Below are positions 46,571 through 56,400 of a stretch of DNA of 64,000 bases, in pieces. Source of the DNA: Komagataeibacter melomenusus (GTDB taxonomy: Bacteria > Pseudomonadota > Alphaproteobacteria > Acetobacterales > Acetobacteraceae); the NCBI RefSeq assembly GCF_013155395.1, contig NZ_JABJWC010000005.1:60013-124012 (forward strand), in the 5' to 3' direction. Each line of letters opens with the position of its first letter. Position 1 is the first letter of the stretch. The notes beneath the pieces were generated by a model. That model was not told where the DNA came from, searched no databases, and saw only the letters and a program-made list of their open reading frames with translations. The position numbers were made by a program, and so were the translations under genes.

Positions 46571-47449
46571 TTATGCCGCCATTCTGACGGCGTTGCTGTT
46601 GGCCATCTGGTCCGGGGTTAACGCCGGACCAGATGGCGTCGGCGCGCCATGATACGCCTCATCAGGCGTTCGTCCAGCCAGGGCCGTATGGGGACGTTGC
46701 CCGTTATAATGGGTGATCCATTTCGTGAGCCCCACTCGAAGTTCTGATCCGGTCTCAAATGCGTGCAGGTAGACACATTCGTATTTCAACGACCGCCACA
46801 GACGCTCGATGAACACGTTGTCCAGCCAGCGCCCACGCCCGTCCATGCTAATGCGGATCTGACGTTCTTCCAGGATACCGGTAAAACGGGGCGTCGTGAA
46901 TTGTGAGCCCTGGTCCGTGTTGAAAATCTCCGGGGTGCCGTAACGCATCAGCGCATCCCGAAGTGCCTCAATACAGAACTCCGCGTCCATCGTGTTCGAC
47001 AGACGCCAGGACAGCACCTTGCGCGTGAACCAGTCCATGATCGCCACGAGATAGAGAAATCCCCGTTTCATGGGAATATATGTGATATCGGAACACCAGA
47101 CCTGGTTAGGTCGATCAATGACCAGATCCCGCAGCAGATATGGATATTTCCGATGCTCCGGATGGGGCACACTCGTGCGTGGCTTCTGGTAGATCGCCCG
47201 CAGGCCCATGATCGCCATGAGCCGGCGGACGCGTTTGCGCCCCACTTCATGTCCCAGGCGGCGCAGATGCCATGTCATCTGCCGCGAGCCATAATACGGC
47301 CTTTCCAGGAACTGGGCGTCGATCAGCCGCATCAACTCCAGATTGGCCTCACTCTGTGGCACAGACCGATAGTAGACGCCCGACCGGTTGAGTCGCAGCA
47401 GTGTGCATTGCCGGATTATCGGCAGACGCGCTCGCTTCGGGTCAATCAT
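46571..47449 (-). CDS. IS3-family transposase orfB
   Basis: 292 residues. The HTH-like HTH_21 region (LIDAQFLERPYYGSRQMTWH) precedes an integrase core with DDE residues in WCSDITYIP, FNTDQGSQFT and NVFIERLWRSLKYE. Its start overlaps orfA by four bases (ATGA), the usual arrangement for coupled or frameshifted expression. Intact. Confidence 0.93.
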   Translation of the reverse strand: MIDPKRARLPIIRQCTLLRLNRSGVYYRSVPQSEANLELMRLIDAQFLERPYYGSRQMTWHLRRLGHEVGRKRVRRLMAIMGLRAIYQKPRTSVPHPEHRKYPYLLRDLVIDRPNQVWCSDITYIPMKRGFLYLVAIMDWFTRKVLSWRLSNTMDAEFCIEALRDALMRYGTPEIFNTDQGSQFTTPRFTGILEERQIRISMDGRGRWLDNVFIERLWRSLKYECVYLHAFETGSELRVGLTKWITHYNGQRPHTALAGRTPDEAYHGAPTPSGPALTPDQMANSNAVRMAA

Positions 47450-47757
47450 CTGCCGCCTCTGATCACGCCCAACCGAGCAGAGGCATCGCGTAAAAAATCC
47501 CGTTCCACGAGAAGCTCGCCTATCTTCGCGTGCAGTTTCTCCACATCAGCAGGGCTGACCGGGGGCTCAGACGTCGCTTTCCCGGAAAAGGTGGCCGCCA
47601 TCCCCTCGATCGCCTGCCGTTTCCACTGGGCGATCATCGTCTGATGCACCCCATGTTTCGAAGCCAGTTCCGCCAGCGTCAGTTCCCCACGGATCGCTTC
47701 CAGGGCAACCCGTGATTTGAACTCCGCCGCATACCTCTTGCGCGTAACCTTGCCCAT
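47446..47757 (-). CDS. IS3-family transposase orfA
   Basis: 103 residues. A helix-turn-helix of the HTH_Tnp_1 family (KRYAAEFKSRVALEAIRGEL, then KHGVHQTMIAQWKRQA) and a C-terminal coiled coil (VEKLHAKIGELLVERDFLRD) are present. A TATAAT-like box lies in the terminal 67 bp before its ATG. The same start is repeated at 63940. Confidence 0.93.
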   Translation of the reverse strand: MGKVTRKRYAAEFKSRVALEAIRGELTLAELASKHGVHQTMIAQWKRQAIEGMAATFSGKATSEPPVSPADVEKLHAKIGELLVERDFLRDASARLGVIRGGR

Positions 47758-47808
47758 AAAACCCGTTCTCTCTCAGGTCGGATTATAGCTTATTGCCCTG
47801 TCCGAAAA

Positions 47809-48576
47809 ATGGGGACCACCTCTAGCAACGAACTGGCCCATTTATTTGCCTTCTATCTTTATCGAGTGCGTCAGTGGGCCGAGGGTAAGTCTGCGCGCTA
47901 CTTTGGGAAAGAGGATGTGGATATTTTCAAAGGAGTCAATCTCGAACGCGTGGGTCAATTTCCTTATGTAAAATCACTTCGTATCGCCCACCATTTTGTT
48001 GATGATTACAATAACCAATATCAGCGCAAGATAGATGGCCAGCGCATGGTTTTCCCGTTTCATCTCGACCAGATGATTATTAATGGCCGGCGCTTCTTTG
48101 AGATGGCCGAGCACTACCAGAAGCTTGTGGCTGCGATCGCAGTTGAGGAATCTGCCTCTAAACTGGCTATGCTGCACGATAAGGCCCTGACGACGAGGGC
48201 GGTCAAGATACTTTCTACCTTGAACATTTACAAAAATCGTCATCGCACAGGTGATCGCTACGTGCGTGCCATGTTTGACTGTGCTCTAATCTTCTATATC
48301 GACAAGTTTGGCAGCCAAGAACTGTCGCTGGCTATTGAGAAGTGCTTTATCTGGGCCTATCGCTGTCGTATTCGTCAGCAAGTGGTCCAACTGGCAACCA
48401 TGGATAATTATGTGCTGGAGCACAATTTGATCCGTGCCATTCGTGATGCTCACCAGCCTGCTGATTTGCACGCGTTCTATTTGCCAAACATGAGCAGCAA
48501 AGAAAACAAGAATAATCGCACCGGCTCTAAAGATGAGTTGGTCGAGTTGTTTCGGGAAATGAATTACTATGTCTGA
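47809..48576 (+). pseudogene. C-terminal remnant of a DUF262-associated protein, 5' end replaced by IS
   Basis: The apparent ATG at 47809 lies inside the IS terminus (ATG GGG ACC ACC TCT); native sequence starts at 47824. The remaining ~250 residues are helical (AHLFAFYLYRVRQWAEGKSA; RIAHHFVDDYNNQYQRKIDG) and overlap the next DUF262 gene by eight bases. I infer it is the end of the first gene of a two-gene DUF262 system, because such genes come in coupled pairs. The DUF262 motif itself is missing. It could still be translated from the IS start codon. Confidence 0.55.
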
Positions 48577-50650
48577 AGCGATTGTTCGTCCGCTCTCCAT
48601 CCAAGCATTGTTGGAAGATAGTGCCCGTTATGTGGTCCCCATGTACCAGCGCAATTATGCCTGGGGTGAGGGGGAAATTACCCAACTGTTGCAGGATGTG
48701 ATCGATTACCAGAGCAAGAAAAATAGCGAAGGTAAACATCAGACTTACTATATCGGCACCTTGGTAGTTTTCGCTCGGGCCGACGGCACCTTTGAGGTAA
48801 TTGACGGCCAGCAGCGCTTCACGACCCTTTCCCTTCTGGCGATTTGGCTCAAAAACCAGAAGAATGGGGCGGTAGATATGAGTTGGTATCGAGATATCAA
48901 CCTCGGCTTCGAAAGTCGCTTGGTCTCGAGGCAAACTTTCGAGCGTTTATGGCAGGGTGCCGAGCCCTACTGCTTGCGTGGGAACACCTTCAATGAAGGG
49001 TTGGTGAACGGTTTTGAACTGATTGGTAAGGCTTTATCTGAGCTTGGGCTGATCGGCACAAAATTGATGACCTTTTGTGAATATTTATTCAAGCACGTGC
49101 AGATATCTCGTATCGAAGTGCCCAAGGATACTGACCTCAATCACTTTTTCGAAGCGATGAACAACCGCGGTGAGCAGTTGGAAAAGCACGAGGTGGTTAA
49201 GGCGAAGCTGATGGCGGTGTTGAACCAGATTCCTGAAGTGGAAACGCGTCGCCAGAACATCTATGTGCTCGGTCGGGTATGGGATGCCTGCGCCAATATG
49301 GAACGCTATATTCAATACGGTTTTACGCCTGCTGAACGTCATAGCCTGTTTGGCGAAAATGACTGGGGGCAGTTTATACCCCAGGATTTTGATCATCTAT
49401 GTAATCTGCTGCCGTCCTCTTGTAGTGCGAACTCAGAGTTCAAAACGGAGGATAGTGTCTCCACTGGCAAACATGGACGAACCTTGTTGGCTATTTTGCA
49501 CGACGACACGCTCGACGTGGTGAAAAATGTAGAACAGGAAAGTGCTGGCTCAGAGCGATTTAACAGCGTTATTAACTTTTCTAATTTTTTACTTCATGTA
49601 TTACGGATCGTAAGTCGTCGTCCCGCTAATACGGAGGGGGTGCCGCTTGATGATAAACAACTGATCGATCAGTTTGAGTTGCGCGTAATGCAGCAGGCTG
49701 ATCCGGTAGCGGCTGTCCAGTGTTTTACCCACGCCCTGTTGAAAACTAAATACCTGTTTGATCAGTTCATTATCAAACGCGAGTTTGCGGATGGTAAGGA
49801 TGCTTGGAGCCTTAAACGGTTGCATTGGTATTCAAAAGATAGTGTCAGCTATATCAATGCATTTGATGATAAAGATGGTCAGTTTATAGGTATTAATAGA
49901 CGTATATTGATGCTGTTGTCGGCATTTCATGTATCGGCTCCTACTTTGGTTTACAAGCACTGGCTTAATGGTGCCCTACGCTATCTGTTCGATAACTTTA
50001 ATCCGAAGAATACAGTAAGGGCAGATGCCTATCTTGGCTATCTGGAGTGTCAGGCGCAACGCTTTGTCTTCCAGCGTTTTTTGGTGCCAGGCGAATCAGC
50101 TTCCTATTACCAAATGATTTACGGCGATCTTTCTATTTTGCCTCAGATCGTAGTTGATGAGCAATGGCGGGAGATGGTCCAATCCAAATTATGTTATGGT
50201 CATATTGAAAACAATTTTGTCTTTAACTTCCTTGACTACCTTTTGTGGGTAAAAAAGCGTGGCAAAGATAAAAATTCCGATCAAGTGATTAATTTTTTTG
50301 AGTTCACTTTCCGAAGCTCGGTGGAGCACTTCTCACCCCAGCATCCTATGGATGGTTATAAAACGGTAGAGCGTGTTGCACTTAATTCTTTTGGCAATCT
50401 TTGCTTGATTAGCCATAGCAAGAATTCGCGCCTGAGTAATTTTCAGCCTCAACAGAAGCTGGAGCATTTTGAGGCAAGTCTTGGCAATGGTCAGATCGAC
50501 AGTCTGAAACTGCTCTCGATGATCGAGTTGATGAAAGCAAGAGGACGCTGGCAAGAGGTCGAAATTGCAGAACATCAGGACAAAATGATTGACATACTGG
50601 CTGAGTCGCTCCGGCATTTGATATCATTCCAAACGACAGGGTCGCTTTGA
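48569..50650 (+). CDS. DUF262-DUF1524 protein (GmrSD-like type IV restriction family)
   Basis: 693 residues. The DUF262 motifs are [16 protein letters not shown] (21-36), YYIGTLVVF and [12 protein letters not shown] (IDGQQR 78-83), the ParB-like nucleotide-binding part of GmrS. The C-terminal region has [10 protein letters not shown], then [16 protein letters not shown], the HNH-type DUF1524 signature of GmrD. GmrSD-type proteins cut modified phage DNA with NTP hydrolysis. Markedly AT-richer than the backbone, suggesting recent transfer. Its coupled partner upstream is truncated, so the system may be impaired. Confidence 0.8.
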   Translation: MSEAIVRPLSIQALLEDSARYVVPMYQRNYAWGEGEITQLLQDVIDYQSKKNSEGKHQTYYIGTLVVFARADGTFEVIDGQQRFTTLSLLAIWLKNQKNGAVDMSWYRDINLGFESRLVSRQTFERLWQGAEPYCLRGNTFNEGLVNGFELIGKALSELGLIGTKLMTFCEYLFKHVQISRIEVPKDTDLNHFFEAMNNRGEQLEKHEVVKAKLMAVLNQIPEVETRRQNIYVLGRVWDACANMERYIQYGFTPAERHSLFGENDWGQFIPQDFDHLCNLLPSSCSANSEFKTEDSVSTGKHGRTLLAILHDDTLDVVKNVEQESAGSERFNSVINFSNFLLHVLRIVSRRPANTEGVPLDDKQLIDQFELRVMQQADPVAAVQCFTHALLKTKYLFDQFIIKREFADGKDAWSLKRLHWYSKDSVSYINAFDDKDGQFIGINRRILMLLSAFHVSAPTLVYKHWLNGALRYLFDNFNPKNTVRADAYLGYLECQAQRFVFQRFLVPGESASYYQMIYGDLSILPQIVVDEQWREMVQSKLCYGHIENNFVFNFLDYLLWVKKRGKDKNSDQVINFFEFTFRSSVEHFSPQHPMDGYKTVERVALNSFGNLCLISHSKNSRLSNFQPQQKLEHFEASLGNGQIDSLKLLSMIELMKARGRWQEVEIAEHQDKMIDILAESLRHLISFQTTGSL

Positions 50651-50837
50651 GTCGATTAGAAAACAGTGCCTTGAGCGAGACAGAATGTCAGAAAAGCCAC
50701 CTGACTATCCTTCGGGGCGTGAGCAAGAATATTTACTTCTGTTGTGAAGTGTAAGCGAACATGGCTCTGAATAAATAAACACTTCGTTTGACGAGGGCAG
50801 GGGGTATTGACTCCAGTGATGGAGTTAAGCGCAGGCA

Positions 50838-50928
50838 GAAAAAAGTGCATCAAAACAGCTTATTAATCCCGCTTTGCTCTCAACTTGCGATTGCTGCAAT
50901 TTGAGAGCCAATCCTGCCCCCGCAACCA
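50838..50928 (+). repeat. att-like direct repeat 1, ending as initiator tRNA 3' end
   Basis: The last 54 bases align without gaps to 56861-56914 (43 of 54 identical), and weaker similarity extends 37 bases further left. A conserved hairpin (GCTCTCAA/TTGAGAGC) is followed by AATCCTGCCCCCGCAACCA. This is the 3' end sequence, including CCA, that I know from bacterial initiator tRNAs. The rest of the tRNA is absent, so this reads as an attachment-site scar. Confidence 0.7.
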
Positions 50929-50944
50929 TTTGCAGTTTCTGAAA

Positions 50945-50975
50945 CCCCGCTAAGTCAACGCCTTAGCGGGGTTTT
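50945..50975 (+). terminator. Strong Rho-independent terminator
   Basis: CCCCGCTAAG/CTTAGCGGGG with a seven-base loop and TTTT, 16 bases after the tRNA-like CCA. It sits where a tRNA terminator would be expected. Confidence 0.85.
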
Positions 50976-51305
50976 GCTATGCGTAAATTGAGGTCATCTT
51001 CTAGAGAACTGTTTAATTCCATAGACTTAAAGGGAATAAGTTCAAAGCGGGGGTGTCATACCGCGCAACCACTTGCGATTATCCGCATTGACGTGAGCCG
51101 CTGTTACAATCAGGCTCAGAAGCGAATGTAATTTTTGCTTCTGGATTGATGACCGACCTTATTCGAGACCTTATTCCTCCCGTCGAGGCTGAAGCCTACT
51201 ACTATGCAGCTCTTTAGATCAGCGATATGGCTGCATGATTCATACCAAATAGCCTCCGGAAAACCCCCGACGCTTCAATATATTTCTCAAATGGAAGGTA
51301 AATAG

Positions 51306-52400
51306 TTGTTAGTGGAAAGCCATAGGCAATTGATTTCCGTTGAGACGTCTATTGTGGCCCATGAAGTGGATGACCTTCCGCTGCTCACTAGGCTGTTGCT
51401 TTTCGCGGCCAATGGTGGTGGTTCGCTCGATGATGTCTGCACCGTGGCAATGATTGACGAGAATATTATACGGTGTGAAGCCGAGCGACTTTCCAATATG
51501 GGCGTGATCGATCTGTGCGGTGCGACCGGACGTCTCGCCCTCAATGAACGTCGCGGGCGACGGCTTTGGGATGACTTCGCCTGCGTGCGCGAGTTCCGGA
51601 AAGGTCGCCACCACATGCTCTTTGACCCGGTGGCTCGTGCACTGCGGTGGTTGAACCCATCAGATATCATCCGGGTTTATGAAGGAGCCGCTCAACTCTT
51701 GCCAGAACGGCATCGCGTGGAATTGGCGAAGATCCCAGACAAGGTGCTGGCAGACCTGATCGAGGAGGTCTCCCCTAGGTTAGCCAATATTTTCGTAGAA
51801 CGAGAGGATTGGCCTGTGGACGTTTCGCTCGGACCGATAGCGGGCACGCTCACCTCCTCGCTGCCGCTTCCCGCTGAAATGGTAATGCTTCCTCGTCCTC
51901 ATACTGCGATTGACCCAGAAGTCTGGCGCGATAGGACTGACTTTACCTCGCTACAGCCAAACCATGCGTACTCGATTGATGGGCCAGCTCTGCGATTTGA
52001 GGTGAAGGTGGGGCGCGAGGGCCAACGGGGCAGAGATACGGTAATTTACCTTTTTGATCAGGTCACAGGTGTGATCCACAAGGAGAAGGACATCGAGGAG
52101 TATGTGCAATATGCTCCCGTAGGGCCAGAATCTGCCTCGGTGTTCGTGTTGCCACCTAAGTATACCGGGGTCGAGCTTTGCGAGGCACTGGCTTCGGGGC
52201 TGTTGGGACACTTCTTGCCGGAACGAGGCAGGAGATGCAGGGAAGCCGGTTGGTCGATCAGCGAGGAACCTGTGACACTCAGACGGGGCGCGACCGAAAT
52301 CGCGATAGCCGAATGTGCGGTCAGGCAAGCGAAGGATGAAGGCGGGTGGCACTTCTGGACCAGCGCGACGGTCGCGGAAAACAGCGCGAGGGGTGAGTGA
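51306..52400 (+). CDS. Unknown protein, first gene of helicase operon
   Basis: 364 residues, no family recognised. The N-terminal ~90 residues look like a winged helix (LPLLTRLLLFAANGGGSLDD, then AERLSNMGVIDLCG and RLALNERRGRRLW). The middle and end have mixed strand/helix character, with a Trp-rich finish (GGWHFWTSATV). TTG 51306 is preferred because GGAAGG lies seven bases upstream. Its end overlaps the next gene by four bases (GTGA). Perhaps a DNA-binding or phage-signal-sensing subunit; this is only inference. Confidence 0.6.
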   Translation: MLVESHRQLISVETSIVAHEVDDLPLLTRLLLFAANGGGSLDDVCTVAMIDENIIRCEAERLSNMGVIDLCGATGRLALNERRGRRLWDDFACVREFRKGRHHMLFDPVARALRWLNPSDIIRVYEGAAQLLPERHRVELAKIPDKVLADLIEEVSPRLANIFVEREDWPVDVSLGPIAGTLTSSLPLPAEMVMLPRPHTAIDPEVWRDRTDFTSLQPNHAYSIDGPALRFEVKVGREGQRGRDTVIYLFDQVTGVIHKEKDIEEYVQYAPVGPESASVFVLPPKYTGVELCEALASGLLGHFLPERGRRCREAGWSISEEPVTLRRGATEIAIAECAVRQAKDEGGWHFWTSATVAENSARGE

Positions 52401-52660
52401 GCGGAATGGAGCAGAATGCTGCAAGGCTGATGCGAGTGTATAGAGCTTTGCGCGTCACCGGCAGGGTTGCCAAGCTCATGCACTCGCAGGGCATGAAAGC
52501 TGCAGCTGCAGTCAACCCGGCAGTCCTTGCAGTCGATGCGGCGTTGGCCGTCCTGGACGCCGGCCGTGCATACTTTAGGCTTTCCGCCGAGCGTGAAAAG
52601 ACGTTTCGTCTAGAGAACGATTTGAAGACCGTCCGTGCTAGGTTGGCTGCGGATACCTAG
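52397..52660 (+). CDS. Small helical protein, helicase operon
   Basis: 87 residues from a GTG start overlapping the previous stop. A central Ala-rich stretch (AAAAVNPAVLAVDAALAVLD) may touch or cross the membrane. It is followed by a charged helix RLSAEREKTFRLENDLKTVR. The LSxEREKT motif recurs in the 159-residue protein two genes on. Function unknown; its conservation within the operon is suggested by the coupled start. Confidence 0.55.
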   Translation: MSGMEQNAARLMRVYRALRVTGRVAKLMHSQGMKAAAAVNPAVLAVDAALAVLDAGRAYFRLSAEREKTFRLENDLKTVRARLAADT

Positions 52661-52681
52661 TATGAAGCGGATATTATCGCG

Positions 52682-52915
52682 GTGTCACAAAGGAGGATGG
52701 CGGGGAGATCTGATGTCGACAAAGCAGTGATGTCCTCGTTTCGCCTCTTGGAATTGGCAGCGAAGACGTTAGGCGAGGAAATGGCTAAGTTAGCTGGTCA
52801 GGAAGGTGACCCGCGGGTGGTGAGTCTGACCCGTAAATACGAGATTTTTATGAGCCGTTATATGAGGACCGTAGAGCAGTTGTCGCTCGCGGCGACAATT
52901 GAAGTGGAGGGATAA
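52682..52915 (+). CDS. Small helical protein, helicase operon
   Basis: 77 residues, almost entirely helical (SSFRLLELAAKTLGEEMAKL). An AAAGGAGG sits directly before the internal ATG at 52697, which is too close for that codon, so GTG 52682 or ATG 52730 are the real options. It ends 2 bp before the next start. No family recognised. Confidence 0.5.
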   Translation: MSQRRMAGRSDVDKAVMSSFRLLELAAKTLGEEMAKLAGQEGDPRVVSLTRKYEIFMSRYMRTVEQLSLAATIEVEG

Positions 52916-52917
52916 CA

Positions 52918-53397
52918 ATGGTTGGGATTAATAGGCGTGCGGGAGCTAAGGCGATTTCGAGTGGAAAGGGAAAGCCTCCAGTTTCTGCGCCCAAGGAAAG
53001 GGAGGAGCTGCCGCCATCAACAAGTCCGCGACTTTCCTTTGACGATATGATTGTCATCGCCAGAGAAGCAACTGTATTCATGCGTGAAGCGGCCGGATAC
53101 CTATCGGAGCGCGAAAAGACCAGGCAGGCCGTCATCCAGAGTCAGCATGAACTCGAACGTATCAGCGCCGATCTCGAAAAGGAGCGCATGACACACCAAG
53201 GGAACATGCGCCGCCTAGATCAGGACGACAAGGTCGTTGAAACAGTGCTCGCGCAACTTACCGATTTGCGCGAGTGTATTCGTCCGTTTTTAGCTGATCT
53301 GGCAAATCTTGACCACCACCGAGTTCAAACCTTGATGGCGCTTCTCGACAAGATCACCACGCTCCAAGGTAACCTGTTGGAACAGTGCCGCCGCTGA
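52918..53397 (+). CDS. Coiled-coil protein, helicase operon
   Basis: 159 residues. The first 35 are basic and Pro/Ser-rich and probably disordered. Residues about 55-120 form a long coiled coil (LSEREKTRQAVIQSQHELER, then ISADLEKERMTHQGNMRRL), sharing the LSxEREKT motif with the 87-residue protein at 52397. The end is helical. It may scaffold or bridge the other subunits. No family recognised. Confidence 0.58.
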   Translation: MVGINRRAGAKAISSGKGKPPVSAPKEREELPPSTSPRLSFDDMIVIAREATVFMREAAGYLSEREKTRQAVIQSQHELERISADLEKERMTHQGNMRRLDQDDKVVETVLAQLTDLRECIRPFLADLANLDHHRVQTLMALLDKITTLQGNLLEQCRR

Positions 53398-53418
53398 CCT
53401 CCAACCGGATTTCTGACA

Positions 53419-56400
53419 ATGGTTCCTCTCCTTATGGCCGGCCTTGCACTCGTCTCGATCGGGGGAAGCGCGCTTGCATATCTTTTGGACCAAAAGTCCG
53501 ACGAAGAGATCGAGAGGCGCGAAAGCCTAAATCGTAAACACGATGAGATCGTCCGTGCGCAGCAAATGGATAGAGGGGCTCGCATTAAAGCCTATTTCCG
53601 CAATCTAGCGGCTGAGGCGGAACGGCTTCGGAAGGAGCGGTGGGAAGTCAAGAACGCTCTCTTCGAACATGTTAAGAGATTGAGGGCGAGCCTCCGTGAA
53701 GAGCAGTTCACGCCGAACCGCCGCAGAGCATTGGTCTTGCTTGCCCGGACTATGGATGAAAAGCGAGAGCAGGCGTACGCAGAGGCCATATATCTCGGGC
53801 GCCTCGCCGAAAGGCTGGAGATGGCGATCTCGAACTGGGACAATGACGTCCTTGTCGATCTGCTGCCGGATGTGGATGAGACTATCTTTGACCTTCCATC
53901 GGATTGGCCGTGGACCGGCCGCGTGATCTCGACAGGACGCGGAGGCGATGGAGGCAATCAAATCCGGCCAAGGTCGCCCTCTCTTTTCTTCGAAGATGGT
54001 GAGGATTTCCCAGAAAATGCCTCTGTCTTTGTTGGACCTTACGACAAGCTGCGCAGGGCATTTATTGTTTCAGCAGCAAAAGCATCGTTGAAGGAGAACA
54101 TCCTTTCGGCCCCCGGCACCGGTGTGTTCGCTACAATCCGCCAAGTTGAAGAGAACGAGGCGCTCCTTGAAGTGTCGGGTGTTCCCCTGTTCCTTCCGCG
54201 GCGCGAACGCCAGCGGAGCGCCCTTGTGATCGGTGCGGAGCTGCTGGTCTACCCCTTGGACTGGAGGTTTGACCTCTCGGACGCTCCCCCCTTCGTGAAG
54301 CCTGTGCCCCATGTCGTTCGCGTCACCGAATTCCGTGAGTCGGCGATGGGGGAAAGCTGCTTCGACAGTGTTCCGCTGCTTGTTGCTGACGAGATGGCAG
54401 AAGACTTTGCCACACACTGCATGCCGGTGGCGGATTCCTCAGATCCTTGGATCATCGAGCCAGCTGATCCGGTGGAGCCTCTGGACGGCAGGCTAGTCCT
54501 CCGGAACGGTTCGATCGCTGTCCGTGCTCATATTGATGTCTACGGTGGAAACCATGTCATCAGGCTTGAGGGCCTCGTTCCCCATGACCAGCCTATGCTT
54601 GAACGCGAGATCTACTGTGTCCTCCCAGTATCATTGCTCCAGATTGACGAGGGCTGGCTTGAGATGGCGTCTCCATCTGAACTGGAGGAAACGACAGCCC
54701 AGTGCCAGGAGTTTGCGCTTTTCGTTCATGACGAGTTTTCTAGGCAGGAGCGGATCGTCAAGGGGGCGGCCGGTCGCAGTTACATCAGGCGATGGCTGGA
54801 CGTCGCCAGAGCTTTGGTGGAAATAAAGGCGAAGGCCGACGACGGGGTCGCCATCCGTCTCCTCGAGATCGCTTCGCTGCGCGGTCGCAGAACAGAATAT
54901 GTGATCGACGCCCAGGAACAGGTTGAACGCTACGTGTCTCGTCATCTGGCGGCGACCGACGGCTGCGGGCGACGCGCCCCAGAGTTCATGCTCATGGTGG
55001 GAAACTCAGTCGTCGGTTTCCGGGCGACAATAACCTCTGCAGGGGGGATAAGCGTGTGGGCCGCACAGGCAAATGTGGCACTGCCCGACGACGAAATTGT
55101 TGAGGCGCTTTTCGTCGCTCGGGCCTATCCGTATACAGACGTTCAGCAAATGAGGGCGCTTGATCTTGCGCGCAGGGGCGAATCTGTAAATGCTGTGGTG
55201 CCGGATGCTGTCATGGCGCCCGAACTCCTCAAGCCTGATCCTGATTGCGGATGGGATCTGCTGTCGCCATCGACCGAGTTCACTGAGGGACAGCCAAGGG
55301 TACTCTTGCAAGCTGCCCTCAAGGAGAGAAACCTATTCTGCATTCAAGGGCCTCCGGGAACAGGAAAAACGACCCTGATCGTAGAGATGATCCGTCAGCA
55401 TCTCATTAAATACCCGTGGGCGAGGATTTTGGTCGCTTCGCAGGCGAACGTCGCGGTGGATGAGGTTCTTACGAGGCTGGCCTCAAAGCAAGGCCCGGAT
55501 GCTCTCGTCCGAATAGGTAATCCCGACAAATTGTCCGACGATATCAAAGAACAGGCCATTAACATTGACGCTAGACATCTACAGTACCAGGCACTGCTTC
55601 GCGGCTTGGAGGTGCCCGGAAGCCTGATGCCCATGAGAGATTTCTGGCTGGAGGAATGTGGCGGAAGCCTCTCCCCCGATTTGGCGGAACTCCTGCTGAC
55701 GCGCCATAAGATCGTGGGTGCCACCTGCTTGGGGCTGACCCGCCGCCAGGTGAGCTTGGTGCGGCCTTTTGATCTCGTCATCGTTGACGAGGCAGCGCGC
55801 GCTACACCCGGAGAGCTCATGATCCCGATGCTTCGCGGCCACAAGGTCGTGATGATCGGCGACCATAAGCAGCTTCCTCCTACAGTTGATCCTATCTTCC
55901 GCGATGAGGAGTATCCGCTTGCGATCGGCCCAGCGGACGTGCGGCGCATGTATGCAGAAACGCTGTTCGAACGCCTGTTTATCGGCTTGCCGCAAGAAAT
56001 GAAGGGATGTTTGCTTACCCAATACCGGATGCCGCCGGTGATCGGCGGCATCGTTGCTGAGATGTTCTACCCAGAAGACAATCTGAAAACTTTTAAGGAT
56101 TCCGAGCCACTTATTGCGTTCAAGCGCACACTACAGTGGCTCGACACCTCCCGCATGGTGGGTTGGCGGGCCGAACAGCCGCGGGACGGCAAAAGCCTAG
56201 TCAACCGCAGTGAGGTTGACTTGGTCTTAGGGCTTCTTAAAGCAATCAGCGAGGTATCAATGGATGCCCATGAGAAAATGGATATCGCGGTCATCACTTG
56301 CTACAGCGCGCAAAAGCGCGAGTTACTCAAGCGGGTATCCGATAGCCGAATTCGGAAGAGGTGCGATATTGCCATTGACACCGTCGATTCTTTCCAGGGA

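Larger units (their letters stand above)
46511..47823 (-). mobile_element. Intact IS3-family element, left copy
   Basis: 1313 bp. Ends AGAGGTGGACCC (46511) and, inverted, AGAGGTGGTCCC (47823) share TTCGGACAG further in. Both transposase genes are open. The flanks (CTT left, AGC right) show no target duplication. A second copy starts at 63874 in opposite orientation. Confidence 0.9.
50651..51305. other. Intergenic region with att-like repeat and terminator
   Basis: This 655-bp gap contains the first tRNA-fMet-like repeat (50838-50928) and a strong terminator. It may also hold the promoter of the helicase operon. Short frames here do not look like genes. Confidence 0.5.

Noticed and set aside
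46511..47823. Reading the AGAGG next to the IS ends as a target duplication
   Set aside because: The left end has AGAGG and the right end its reverse complement, and the third end at 63874 has it too. It is therefore part of the terminal inverted repeat.
50838..50928. Complete tRNA gene
   Set aside because: Only the 3' acceptor part matches initiator tRNA. The upstream bases cannot form D and anticodon arms.
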